64,000 nt of DNA. It comes from Dissulfurirhabdus thermomarina (GTDB taxonomy: Bacteria > Desulfobacterota > Dissulfuribacteria > Dissulfuribacterales > Dissulfurirhabdaceae). Numbering within the stretch: the stretch's first letter is position 1; each line of letters opens with the position of its first letter. This document shows, in pieces, positions 9,743 through 19,091 of this stretch. A model generated the notes under the pieces. It did no database searches and had not been told where the DNA came from. It saw nothing but the letters and a program-made list of their open reading frames with translations. A program made the translations under genes and the position numbers. The stretch spans positions 501,001 to 565,000 of the forward strand of contig NZ_JAATWC010000001.1 in assembly GCF_012979235.1 (NCBI RefSeq), read 5' to 3'.

Positions 9743-10792
9743 TCAGCCGGCGAAGGCCACGGCCGGGGCCCCCTCCGGCCGGGGCCGCACCTCCCCGATC
9801 CGGTAGGCCGGCTCCCCGGCCGCCGCGGCCGTCTCGAGGACGGCGTCGGCCGTCTCCCCGGGCACCACCAGGACCATCCCGATCCCGCAGTTGAAGGTCC
9901 GGAACATCTCCTCGTCAGGGATGTCCCCCGCCTCCCGGAGGAAGGTGAAGACCGCCGGGACGGGCCAGCTCTCCCGCCGGATCACGGCCTGGAGGTGGCC
10001 GGGGAGGACTCTCGGGATGTTGTCCACGAACCCGCCCCCGGTGACATGGACCATGCCGGAGACGGGGTGGGCCTCGAGGATCCGGGCGACGGCCCGGGCG
10101 TAGATCCGGGTGGGGGTGAGGAGGACCTCTCCCAGGGGCCGGTTGCCCAGGGCCGGGACCGGGGCCCGGACGTCCAGCCCCCGTTCCTCGAAGCAGATCT
10201 TCCGGACCAGGGAGAAGCCGTTGCTGTGGAGGCCGCTCGAGGCCAGGCCGACGAGGGCGTCTCCTTCACGGACCCGCGAGCCGTCGATGAGGCGGGAGCG
10301 GTCCGCCACCCCCACCACGAAGCCGGCGAGGTCGTAGTCCCCTGCGGCGTACATGCCCGGCATCTCGGCGGTCTCGCCGCCGATGAGGGCGCAGCCCGCC
10401 TGGCGGCACCCCTCGGCGATGCCCCCGATCACCTCGGCGGCCACGTCGGGGTCGAGGCGCCCGGTGGCGAAGTAGTCCAGGAAGAAGAGGGGCCGGGCCC
10501 CGCAGACCAGGATGTCGTTGACGCTCATGGCCACGAGGTCGATCCCCACGGTGCCGTGGATGCCGGCCTCCACGGCGACCTTGAGCTTGGTGCCCACCCC
10601 GTCGGTGGAGGCCACGAGGACGGGGTCGGAGAGCCCCGAGGTGTCCAGGGCGAAGAGCCCGGCGAAGCCGCCGAGCTCGGTGATGACGCCCGGGGTTCGG
10701 GTCGCCGCCACCAGGGGCCGGATCCGGTCCACCAGGCGGTTGGCCTTGTCGATGTCGACGCCGGCCTGGGCGTATCGGGAGGTTCGGGTCAC
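9743..10792 (-). CDS. purM: Phosphoribosylformylglycinamidine cyclo-ligase
   Basis: AIR synthetase, the fifth step of purine synthesis. The 349-residue protein has the expected length and conserved segments: DGVGTKLK in the ATP-binding loop, HGTVGIDLVAMSVNDI, GGETAEMPGMY, and HVTGGGF with NIPR. I place the start at GTG 10792, preceded by AGGAGG at about 7 bases; the open frame extends much further upstream but without family similarity. The DUF523 gene follows after two bases. Confidence 0.97.
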   Translation of the reverse strand: MTRTSRYAQAGVDIDKANRLVDRIRPLVAATRTPGVITELGGFAGLFALDTSGLSDPVLVASTDGVGTKLKVAVEAGIHGTVGIDLVAMSVNDILVCGARPLFFLDYFATGRLDPDVAAEVIGGIAEGCRQAGCALIGGETAEMPGMYAAGDYDLAGFVVGVADRSRLIDGSRVREGDALVGLASSGLHSNGFSLVRKICFEERGLDVRAPVPALGNRPLGEVLLTPTRIYARAVARILEAHPVSGMVHVTGGGFVDNIPRVLPGHLQAVIRRESWPVPAVFTFLREAGDIPDEEMFRTFNCGIGMVLVVPGETADAVLETAAAAGEPAYRIGEVRPRPEGAPAVAFAG

Positions 10793-10966
10793 GGGAGGCC
10801 TCCTGGGCGGGGGGATTCCGGGGCAGTTGTATTCGCTGGCGGGGGGGAAGTCAACCGCCGCCCGCCTCCGCCGGGGTGCCGGCGTTGCCGCGCCTTCCCC
10901 GAAATGTTTTATAGGGGGCATGACGGACGTGAAAGACGGCACGATGGCGGCCGGCCGGGGCGCCGC

Positions 10967-11500
10967 ATGAAACAGGTGCGGAACGGGCCGGCGATCCCCG
11001 TCGGCGTGGACCATCCCATCGGGGAGAAGATCGCCGCGGCCCGGCGGCTCCTGGCCGTTCACGGGGCGGCGCTCCACTCCGACCCGGCCGTCGCCGGACT
11101 GCTCGGGCGCTACCGGGCCGCCCTCCGGGACAGCCGCCGCGAGATGGAGGCGGGCGGCATCGTGGCCGAATGCACCGAGTGCGCCGTGGTGGACGGCGGC
11201 AGCTGCTGCGGCCGCGGCATCGAGAACCGCTTCGACGCCGTGCTCCTCCTGGTGAACCTGCTCCTGGGGGCGGAGCTTCCCGACCGACCGGAGGACCCCG
11301 ACGGGTGTTGGTTCCTCGGCGCCGCCGGCTGCCGCATCCCCGCCCGCCACGTGATCTGCATCAACTACGTCTGCCCCCGGCTGGTCCGCCGGCTGGGGCC
11401 GGAGGGGCTCCGATCCTACCAGGCCCGGGTGGCCCGGGAGGCGGACCTCGGTTTCGCCCTGGAGGAGGCGCTCAAGCGGTGGCTGCGGAACCGGACCTGA
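10967..11500 (+). CDS. Cysteine-rich protein of unknown function
   Basis: I do not recognise a characterised homologue. The 177-residue protein has eight cysteines (C69, C72, C80, C81, C114, C122, C131, C136) spaced as CxxC, CC and four singles, in the style of zinc or iron-sulfur binding YkgJ-like clusters, between helical ends. There is no signal peptide, so it is probably cytoplasmic. Its last 22 bases overlap the deaminase gene, which in turn overlaps the radical SAM gene, suggesting the three products act together. The start ATG 10967 lacks a strong ribosome site. Confidence 0.75.
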   Translation: MKQVRNGPAIPVGVDHPIGEKIAAARRLLAVHGAALHSDPAVAGLLGRYRAALRDSRREMEAGGIVAECTECAVVDGGSCCGRGIENRFDAVLLLVNLLLGAELPDRPEDPDGCWFLGAAGCRIPARHVICINYVCPRLVRRLGPEGLRSYQARVAREADLGFALEEALKRWLRNRT

Positions 11501-12057
11501 GCGCGGACCGGCGCTGGATGGGCGAGGCCCTCGCCCTGGCCCGCCAGGCCTTGGCGGCCGGCGAGTTTCCGGTGGGGTGCGTCCTGGTGGCGGGCGGGCG
11601 CGTGGTGGGCCGGGGGCGGCGGGTCCACACCCGGCCCGGGGAGGTGAATGAGCTGGACCATGGCGAGATGGTGGCGCTTCGGCAGTGGCTCTCCGGCGGC
11701 GCCCCGGGGTCCGGCGGGGCCGTCACCGTCTACACCACCCTCGAGCCCTGCCTCATGTGCCTCGGCGCCCTCGTCTTGAACGGCGTCCGGCGGATCGTCT
11801 ACGCCTACGAGGACGTCATGGGGGGAGCCACGGGCCTCCTCCCCCGGGTCCGCTCGGGGGGCGGGCCGGGCGCCCCGGGGCCGACGCTCTACACCGATCC
11901 CCCGGTCACGATCACGGCCGGCGTGGAGCGGGGCCCGAGCCTCTCCCTCTTCCGGGCCTTCTTCGCCGATCCCGCCAACGACTACTGGCGGGAGAGCCCG
12001 CTGGCGCGCTACACCCTTTCGGCGGCCGCGTCGGCGCCGCGGGGGAGGCCCCGGTGA
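11479..12057 (+). CDS. Nucleoside/nucleobase deaminase of the TadA-like cytidine deaminase fold
   Basis: A 192-residue zinc deaminase. The catalytic pair is visible: HGE (61-63, the HAE position) and PCLMC (90-94). The start WMGEALALARQAL is the usual N-terminal helix of this family. The C-terminal part is longer than in tRNA-specific TadA and the HAE motif is HGE, so a free nucleoside or base substrate is as likely as tRNA A34. GTG 11479 was chosen because GGAGGAGG (11461-11468) precedes it; ATG 11518 would cut the first helix. It overlaps the Cys-rich gene by 22 bases and the radical SAM gene by 4. Confidence 0.82.
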   Translation: MAAEPDLSADRRWMGEALALARQALAAGEFPVGCVLVAGGRVVGRGRRVHTRPGEVNELDHGEMVALRQWLSGGAPGSGGAVTVYTTLEPCLMCLGALVLNGVRRIVYAYEDVMGGATGLLPRVRSGGGPGAPGPTLYTDPPVTITAGVERGPSLSLFRAFFADPANDYWRESPLARYTLSAAASAPRGRPR

Positions 12058-13085
12058 GGATCGAGCGCCGGACCGTCCAGTTCCAGGCCCGCACCCGGAA
12101 CCTCTTCCTCCACGTGTTGACCCGGTGCAACCTCCGGTGCCGCCACTGCTACATCAACCCAGGCCAGCACGGGACCGGGGTCCTCGACGCGCCCACCATG
12201 GCCCGCTGGCTCGCCCTCTTCGCCGAGGGGGCCGAGGTCACCAACGTGGTCTTCCTCGGCGGGGAGCCCACGTTGAACCCGGCCCTCCCGGACGGGATCC
12301 GCGAGGCCCGGCGCCTCGGCTACGCCAGCGTCACCGTGGACACCAACGGGTTTCTCTTCCACGACGTCCTGGACCGGGTCGCGCCGGACGAGGTGGACTA
12401 CTTCAGCTTCAGCCTGGACGGGGCCTCGCCGGAGGTGAACGATCCCGTCCGGGGGGCGGGCGTCTTCGAGACCTGCACCGCCGGCATCCGGCGGGCCCGG
12501 GAGCGGGGTTTCGGCGTGAGCGTGATCTTCACGGCCAGCCGCCTGAACCTCCACGACCTCCCCAACATGCCGGGGCTGCTCGCCGGCCTGGGGGTGGAGC
12601 GTTTCTTCATCCAGGTGATCGGGATCCGCGGTCAGCCCGCGGCCCGGGGGGAGGCCGGTCTCCAGCTCGCCCGGGAGGAATGGGAGGCGGTGGTGCCGGG
12701 GGTGGCCCGGGCGGCCGCCCGGCTCGGCCTCGTGGTGACCTACCCCAAGGTCTTCCTGGCCCCCGGCGAACCCTTCGCCTGCGCCGGCCGGGTGGCGGAC
12801 AACTACTTCGTCTTTCCCAACGGGCGGGTGTACCGGTGCCCGCTCTGCGAGGACTTCCCGCTCCATTCCCTGGAGATCCGCGGGGACCGCCTGGTGGAAC
12901 GGCCGCCCATCCGGGAGAGCGACCTCTTCGGCCTCGAGATCCCGGAAGGCTGTGTGCTGAACCGGATCCTCCACCCCGGCAACCTCGCCTACGACGCCGA
13001 GGGCCGTCCCCTCCACCGGATCGCCTGCTGCATGCTCAAGGAAGAGGTCCGGCCAGCAGGCCCCCGACGTCCACGCGGCGCGTGA
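12054..13085 (+). CDS. Radical SAM protein with SPASM-like C-terminal cysteines
   Basis: A 343-residue radical SAM enzyme. The cluster motif CNLRCRHC (C25, C29, C32) is followed by FLGGEPTLNP (the GGE motif, 68-77), DTNGF (96-100) and SLDG (120-123). C243, C262 and C265, with more cysteines near the end, look like auxiliary iron-sulfur ligands as in SPASM proteins. The substrate is unknown. It starts at GTG 12054 on the deaminase stop (GTGA) behind GGGGGAGG, so it is translationally coupled. The last 50 bases overlap the convergent ABC substrate-binding gene. Confidence 0.88.
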   Translation: MRIERRTVQFQARTRNLFLHVLTRCNLRCRHCYINPGQHGTGVLDAPTMARWLALFAEGAEVTNVVFLGGEPTLNPALPDGIREARRLGYASVTVDTNGFLFHDVLDRVAPDEVDYFSFSLDGASPEVNDPVRGAGVFETCTAGIRRARERGFGVSVIFTASRLNLHDLPNMPGLLAGLGVERFFIQVIGIRGQPAARGEAGLQLAREEWEAVVPGVARAAARLGLVVTYPKVFLAPGEPFACAGRVADNYFVFPNGRVYRCPLCEDFPLHSLEIRGDRLVERPPIRESDLFGLEIPEGCVLNRILHPGNLAYDAEGRPLHRIACCMLKEEVRPAGPRRPRGA

Positions 13086-14025
13086 CGAGGCCCTGCCGGT
13101 AGAGGATCGCCTCGGTCTGGCGCCATCCCTCGAGGTCGACGGCGCCCACGGGCCGTCCCCCCGGGGGGAGGACCAGGCGCCGCGTCTCCGCCAGCTGGCG
13201 GCGGATGACCGCCACCGGGGTCTGCGTGTCGCGCCGGTGGACGGCCTCGGCCACCGCGGCCTCCCGGGCCGGGTCCATGGCCTCGCGCCATCCCCGGAGG
13301 AAGGCCCGTGTGAACCGGCGGACCCGGTCGGGGTGGGCCCGGTAGTAGGCCCGGGAGGTCACGAGGGAGTTGGCCACGAACCGGATGCCCCAGGCCGCCG
13401 GGTCCAGGAAGCCGGGCCGCCCGCCGCCCGCCGCGATCCGGTCGGCGAGGAAGACGCCCTGGGTGTTGCGGTAGACCGGCCAGAGGTCCACCCGCCCCCG
13501 CCAGAACGGGCCGAAGTCCGGGGTGACGGGCCAGAGGTCGGACTCGGCCTTCTGGACGTGGTACTTCCGGAGCAGGGCCCGGAGGATGGCCTCGTCGTTG
13601 CCCCCGTAGGTGACGCCGATCCGGAGACGGCCGAGGGCCGCCGGGGTGAGCGCCGGGATCCGGTCGGCCCGGTAGATCCACTGGAGGGGGTTTCGCTGGA
13701 AGACCTGGGCCAGCACCACCACGTCGGCGCCCTTGGCCGCGGCCCGGATCACCTGGTCCGCGGAGGCGATGCCGAACTGGGCACGGCCGAGCTCGAGGTC
13801 GCGGATGGCGTCCTGCTCGGGGCCGCCCTCCCGGAGGACCACCCGGAGGCCCTCGGCCCGGAAGAGGCCGGCCTGGTCGGCCCAGATCTCCCCGGCGAAG
13901 CTGGCGTTGAAGAGCCACTTGAGCCGGAGGACCACCGGGGCGCCGGGGCCCGCCGCCGGTTCCCCGCCGCCGCAGCCGGCGGCGAGGAGGAGGACCGCCG
14001 CGAGGGCGAGGAGGCGGCCCTTCAC
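13036..14025 (-). CDS. ABC transporter substrate-binding lipoprotein (NMT1/ThiY-SsuA type)
   Basis: A 329-residue lipoprotein: signal peptide with lipobox LAAGC (Cys18), then an NMT1/SsuA-like binding fold with LKWLFNASFAGEIWA and GLRVVLREGG. This KW-plus-aromatic opening is typical of the ThiY / pyrimidine-precursor and sulfonate binding group, but the ligand is not settled. The permease stop overlaps its start (ATGA, 14022-14025), and the ATPase gene lies before that, so the order ATPase - permease - binding protein is one operon. The end overlaps the radical SAM gene on the other strand by 50 bases. Confidence 0.85.
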   Translation of the reverse strand: MKGRLLALAAVLLLAAGCGGGEPAAGPGAPVVLRLKWLFNASFAGEIWADQAGLFRAEGLRVVLREGGPEQDAIRDLELGRAQFGIASADQVIRAAAKGADVVVLAQVFQRNPLQWIYRADRIPALTPAALGRLRIGVTYGGNDEAILRALLRKYHVQKAESDLWPVTPDFGPFWRGRVDLWPVYRNTQGVFLADRIAAGGGRPGFLDPAAWGIRFVANSLVTSRAYYRAHPDRVRRFTRAFLRGWREAMDPAREAAVAEAVHRRDTQTPVAVIRRQLAETRRLVLPPGGRPVGAVDLEGWRQTEAILYRQGLVTRRVDVGGLLAGPLP

Positions 14026-14780
14026 CGGCCGGCCCCCCGGAGCCGGCGCTTCCAGGCCGTGCCCACGCCTTCCACCGCGGCCAGGTAGAGGGAGGAGGCG
14101 AGGCCGATGAGGAAGAGGGCCACCAGGATCCGGGCGAGGTTTCCCTGGTAGAGGGCCTTTCGGATGACGTAGCCGATGCCGCGCCCCGCGGCGAGGAACT
14201 CCCCGATGATGGTGCCCACCATGGCCAGCGTCCCGCTTCCCACCACCACGGTGACGATCTTGTCGAGGTTCTCGAAGGTCCGGATCCGGATCTCGAGGCG
14301 CCAGTCGAGGCGGCCGGTGGCCCGGTAGAAGTGTTCTACGGCCTCCACGGGCTCGGAGAAGATCCCGATGAAGCTGAGCAGCAGGGGAAAGTAGCAGACC
14401 AGGGCCGTGATGAGGAGCCGCGCCAGGAGCCCGTCGCCGAAGAAGAGGAAGATGAGGGGGGCCAGGGCCACCACGGGGTAGGCCTGGAGGTTGTAGGCGG
14501 CCAGGCGGGTGAGGGCGCCCGGCCAGGAGGCGAGGCGTCCCACGAGCCCCACGGCGGTGGCCAGGACCACGGCCAGGACGTGGCCCAGGACGGCCACGCC
14601 CAGGGTGTTCGAGACGGCGGTGGTGAAGGCGGCCCCGTCCGCCCGGGCCACGCTCCAGAGTTCCACCGGCGGCGGGACGAGGTAGTCGGAGAGGCCGAGG
14701 GCGACCTTGGCGGCCCAGAGGAGGCAGAGCCCGGCCGCGTAGAGGGCGGCGAACTGGACGAGCCGGCCCAGGGCGCGCAT
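14022..14780 (-). CDS. ABC transporter permease (SsuC/TauC type)
   Basis: Inner-membrane permease of 252 residues with about six hydrophobic segments. The cytoplasmic coupling loop is visible around residues 155-200, with EHFYRATGRLDWR and the ending GTIIGEFLAAGRGIGYVIRKA typical of the nitrate/sulfonate/taurine class. It works with the ATPase upstream and the lipoprotein downstream. The start ATG 14780 comes two bases after the ATPase stop. Confidence 0.9.
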   Translation of the reverse strand: MRALGRLVQFAALYAAGLCLLWAAKVALGLSDYLVPPPVELWSVARADGAAFTTAVSNTLGVAVLGHVLAVVLATAVGLVGRLASWPGALTRLAAYNLQAYPVVALAPLIFLFFGDGLLARLLITALVCYFPLLLSFIGIFSEPVEAVEHFYRATGRLDWRLEIRIRTFENLDKIVTVVVGSGTLAMVGTIIGEFLAAGRGIGYVIRKALYQGNLARILVALFLIGLASSLYLAAVEGVGTAWKRRLRGAGR

Positions 14781-14782
14781 GG

Positions 14783-15496
14783 TCAGGCCGCCTCCCGGCT
14801 GGCCGCCCGCAGGACGTCGTAGACCACGCGTTGGACGGCGGCGTCCGGGGCCGGTTCCCCGCCGCCGGGCCGGTCCAGGGCGTCCAGGGACCGGAGGCGC
14901 CGGACGCCGCCCCGCGCGTGGGGGACGACGTGGACGCGGCGGCAGTAGCGGGCCACCTCCAGGGCGTTGTGGGAGATGTAGAGGAGGAGCCGGTCGGGGA
15001 ACCGCCGCTTGAGGTCGCCCAGGATGCGCTCCCGCATGGGCTCGTCCACGTTGGCCAGGATCTCGTCCAGGATCAGGACGGCGAAGGGCTGGACCAGGTA
15101 CCGGACCAGGTTGACCCGGTTCTTCTGCCCCATGGAGAGGGCCCCGAAGCGGTGGCCGGTCACCGGGGCGAGGTCATAGGCGGCCACCAGGTCGTCGAGG
15201 AGGCGGCGGGACGGGGCCGGGGTCACCGAGTCGAGGTGCGCCGCCACGGTCTGCCATCCCGGCAGGCGTTCGGCGTTGTGGGCATAGAGGACGGGGCCGC
15301 CGGGCGGGGCGGTGCATTCCCCCGCCTGCGGGGCCAGCTCCCGGGCCAGGAGGCGGGCCAGGGTGCTCTTTCCGCACCCGGAGAAACCGAAGAGGGCGTG
15401 GAGGCCGGGGACGTCGAGGGCCCAGTCGAGCCCCCGGAAGACCGGGGCGTCGGCCCCGGGGTAGCGGAAGGTAAGCCCGCGGCAGGCCAGGTGCAT
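14783..15496 (-). CDS. ABC transporter ATP-binding protein
   Basis: A 237-residue ATPase powering the importer. Walker A is GFSGCGKST (37-45), Walker B is VLILDEI and the H-loop is YISHN. The signature is LSMGQ instead of LSGGQ, and Walker B is followed by Ile rather than Pro. Both are tolerated in small subgroups but mark this as divergent from the usual SsuB/TauB. It is the first gene of the importer operon, 24 bases after the YkgJ-type gene, so that gene may share its transcript. Confidence 0.88.
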   Translation of the reverse strand: MHLACRGLTFRYPGADAPVFRGLDWALDVPGLHALFGFSGCGKSTLARLLARELAPQAGECTAPPGGPVLYAHNAERLPGWQTVAAHLDSVTPAPSRRLLDDLVAAYDLAPVTGHRFGALSMGQKNRVNLVRYLVQPFAVLILDEILANVDEPMRERILGDLKRRFPDRLLLYISHNALEVARYCRRVHVVPHARGGVRRLRSLDALDRPGGGEPAPDAAVQRVVYDVLRAASREAA

Positions 15497-15520
15497 GGGG
15501 CGCCTCCGGGCCGGCCGGCC

Positions 15521-16426
15521 TCAGCGCCGGCCCCGGGCGAGCCGCTCGAGGCGTTTTCGTTCCTTCTCCCGCCGCCGCCGGATCTTTTCGACCTCGGCCT
15601 GGAGGACGTCCGGGCGGAGCCGGACCACCCGGCTCTCGGCCCCGAAGACCGCGGTCTTCAGGAACTCGAAGCCGAACTCCATGAGGGCGACGTCGTCCTC
15701 GAGGATGTTCCGCAGCACCGATTCGTCCACCTCGTATTTTTCGAGGAAGCGGCTCTCGAAGACGAAGCGCCGGAACTGCTCGGCGTTGGTGGTCACCATG
15801 TAGAAGAGCCGCTGGGCCTTGGGGGGCATGTCCACGTCGTCGCCGAAGGACTTCTTCCGGAGCATGAGCTCCATCCAGCCCCGGTTCATCCGGTCGTAGA
15901 GGTCGGCCTCCTGGTCGGCGCGCCAGGAGTCCACCGTCCACTCGGCGGGTTCCTGGAACCCTTGGCAGTGGTCTTCCTTGATGAGGAAGAAGAATTCCTC
16001 TTCCTCTCCCGCGTGTTTCTCCTGCTGGCGGAGGCTGGCCATCCCGATGGGGTAGTAGCGGCAGCTCACCGGCCGGTCGGTGTAGACCTGGCAGCCGGCG
16101 GGCGTCACGAAGGGACACTTGCCCCCCTGGTCCTCGAGCATCCGGAGCCGGGCCACCGGGACCCCCGTGACCTCGAGGATCTCGGGCTCGGCGTAGAGCT
16201 TGAGGAAGGCGTCGGCGCTGAGCCCGAGCCGGTGCTTGAGCCGGATGATGTCGTAGGGGGTGAGGATGATGTTCATGTTCCGGCAGCACCGGGTGAAGCA
16301 GGTCACCCCGGGATGGCAGCGGAAGCGGAAGGTGCTGTCGCGTTCCAGGCGGACGGGTTCGATGACGCCCGCCTTCTTGGGCTTGAGGGCCTTTCGGGCC
16401 CGTTCTTCGAGTTCGGTCAGCGGCAT
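15521..16426 (-). CDS. YkgJ-type cysteine-cluster protein (copy 1)
   Basis: Cytoplasmic protein of 301 residues with the YkgJ metal-cluster pattern: CHPGVTCFTRCC near residues 37-48, then KCPF, GCQVYTDRPVSCRYYP. These cysteines are thought to hold zinc or iron in the family; the function is not established. The C-terminus is a highly charged helix (KIRRRREKERKRLERL). A second, shorter paralogue lies at 53117-53938 with the same order of motifs. Upstream of the ABC importer genes, divergent from mreB. Confidence 0.8.
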   Translation of the reverse strand: MPLTELEERARKALKPKKAGVIEPVRLERDSTFRFRCHPGVTCFTRCCRNMNIILTPYDIIRLKHRLGLSADAFLKLYAEPEILEVTGVPVARLRMLEDQGGKCPFVTPAGCQVYTDRPVSCRYYPIGMASLRQQEKHAGEEEEFFFLIKEDHCQGFQEPAEWTVDSWRADQEADLYDRMNRGWMELMLRKKSFGDDVDMPPKAQRLFYMVTTNAEQFRRFVFESRFLEKYEVDESVLRNILEDDVALMEFGFEFLKTAVFGAESRVVRLRPDVLQAEVEKIRRRREKERKRLERLARGRR

Positions 16427-16545
16427 CGGTGCCTCGCGGTGGCGGGCGGCGTCGCGGGTGGGACGCCGCCGGGGATTTGTTCAAAAAAACATTAAAACAT
16501 CTCCGGCAACAGCTGTCATCCCGGCGCCGCCGGACGCCTCCGTCC

Positions 16546-16574
16546 TTGTCAAGGGTATTGCTTTTTGTTAGTGT
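16546..16574 (+). promoter_or_regulatory. Possible mreB operon promoter
   Basis: TTGTCA (16546-16551) and TAGTGT (16569-16574) are 17 bases apart in a T-rich stretch that contrasts with the GC-rich surroundings, 72 bases before the mreB start. The -10 element is weak. The rest of the 220-base interval (16427-16646) shows an A-rich run near 16480-16500 and no gene. Confidence 0.4.
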
Positions 16575-16598
16575 TCGTGCTTCATGGAAGCGGGGTGA

Positions 16599-17672
<1,074 letters not shown>

Positions 17673-17741
17673 GGCCGCCCCCCGCCGGGCCGCCCATCGT
17701 CCGCCGGGGCCGCCGCCCCGGCCCGGGAGGTCGCCGGTTCC

Positions 17742-18605
17742 GTGCGCCTGAAGCCGCCCTCTGCCCCCCTTTCGAAGCGGGTGCGCCGCCACCCGGTCGG
17801 GTGCCTCGCCCTGGCCGCGGCCCTGGGGCTGGTCTTCCTGTTCGTGGGTTTCCGCCTGGGGCGTCCCGGCTTCCGGCCGGCGACCCACGGGGTGATGGAG
17901 GTGGGGGGGCTCTTCCAGAAGGCGCTCTCTGTCCCGGCCGGGTGGCTGGGGGACCTGTGGCGGTCCTACGTGGACCTCCGGGACGTCCGGGTGGAGAACG
18001 CGGCCCTGCGGTCCGAGATCGAGCGTCTCCGGGAGGAGGTCAACCGGTACCGTGAGGCCATGATCGCCAACGTGCGTCTCCAGCGCCTGCTGGACCTTCG
18101 CGGTTCCCTCGAGGCCCCGACCCTGGCGGCCCGCGTGGTGGCGGTGGACGTGGCCCCGTGGGTGGCCACCGTGACGGTGGACCGGGGGGCGAGCCAGGGG
18201 GTGGCCCCGGGGATGGCCGTTTTGGCCGGGGCGGGGGTGGCGGGCCAGGTGGTGGACACGGCGCCGCATTTCAGCCGGGTGCTCCTGCTCACCGACTACA
18301 ACAGCGCCGCGGACGCCTTCGTCCAGCGGAGCCGGGCCCGGGGCGTCCTCAAGGGGACGGGGGAGGTGGGCCTGTGCCGCCTGGAGTACGTGGAGAAGGG
18401 GGCCGACGTCCAGGTGGGGGACGTGGTGGTCACCTCGGGGCTCGACCAGATCTATCCCAAGGGTTTGCTCCTCGGGCGGGTGACCGCCGTGGAGCCCGGG
18501 ACGGCGGAGGATCTCTTCCAGGAGGTGACGGTGCGGCCGGCGGCGGACTTCCGGCATCTGGAGGAGGTGCTCATCGTGCTCCGGACCGGCGGGGGCGTCG
18601 ACTAG
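17742..18605 (+). CDS. mreC: Rod-shape determining protein MreC
   Basis: Bitopic inner-membrane protein linking MreB filaments to periplasmic wall synthases. The 287 residues have a basic N-terminus, one membrane helix (about 22-42), a coiled coil (about 76-112) and the two beta domains typical of MreC, with TVTVDRGASQGV and VGDVVVTSGLDQIYPKGL. Start at GTG 17742, with GGGAGG about 11 bases upstream. Lies 69 bases after mreB and 9 before mreD. Confidence 0.95.
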   Translation: MRLKPPSAPLSKRVRRHPVGCLALAAALGLVFLFVGFRLGRPGFRPATHGVMEVGGLFQKALSVPAGWLGDLWRSYVDLRDVRVENAALRSEIERLREEVNRYREAMIANVRLQRLLDLRGSLEAPTLAARVVAVDVAPWVATVTVDRGASQGVAPGMAVLAGAGVAGQVVDTAPHFSRVLLLTDYNSAADAFVQRSRARGVLKGTGEVGLCRLEYVEKGADVQVGDVVVTSGLDQIYPKGLLLGRVTAVEPGTAEDLFQEVTVRPAADFRHLEEVLIVLRTGGGVD

Positions 18606-18614
18606 GGACGGGCC

Positions 18615-19091
18615 ATGCGGGACGTCTTCTTCATCCTGGCGGCCGGCTTCGTGCTCCTGGTGCTGGAGACGGCCCTCGGACGGGTCTTCCAGGCCGGCAT
18701 GATTCGGCTGGACGGCGTGGTGCCCATGGTGATCTGGCACGGGCTCCGGCGCCCCCTGCCCGCCGGCCTCATTCCGGTGCTCGCCCTGGCGCTCCTGGCC
18801 GGGGTCTTCTCCAACGTGGCCACCGGGCTCTTCTTCGTGGCCTACGCCGCCGGGTATCTCCTCGTGCGCTACCTCCAGGGGCAGGTCCTGTGTCCGGCCG
18901 CGTGGCAGCAGGCGCTGCTGGCCGGGTTCGTGGGGCTGGCGGTGGCCCTGGTGCTGTTCGCCGGTGATGGTGTGACCGACCTCTTCTGGCCGTGGGGCGT
19001 GGGGCAGGCGGTCGTCTGGGGTGTCACCGCGCCGGCCTGGTTCTGGCTCTTCGACCGGGCCGAGTCCTGGCTGCCGGAGCCGGAGGCATGA
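18615..19091 (+). CDS. mreD: Rod-shape determining protein MreD
   Basis: Small polytopic membrane protein (158 residues, about five hydrophobic segments) of the elongasome. MreD sequences are poorly conserved; the call rests on length, hydrophobicity and position between mreC and mrdA. Its stop overlaps the mrdA start (ATGA at 19088-19091), so PBP2 is translationally coupled to it. Confidence 0.9.
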   Translation: MRDVFFILAAGFVLLVLETALGRVFQAGMIRLDGVVPMVIWHGLRRPLPAGLIPVLALALLAGVFSNVATGLFFVAYAAGYLLVRYLQGQVLCPAAWQQALLAGFVGLAVALVLFAGDGVTDLFWPWGVGQAVVWGVTAPAWFWLFDRAESWLPEPEA

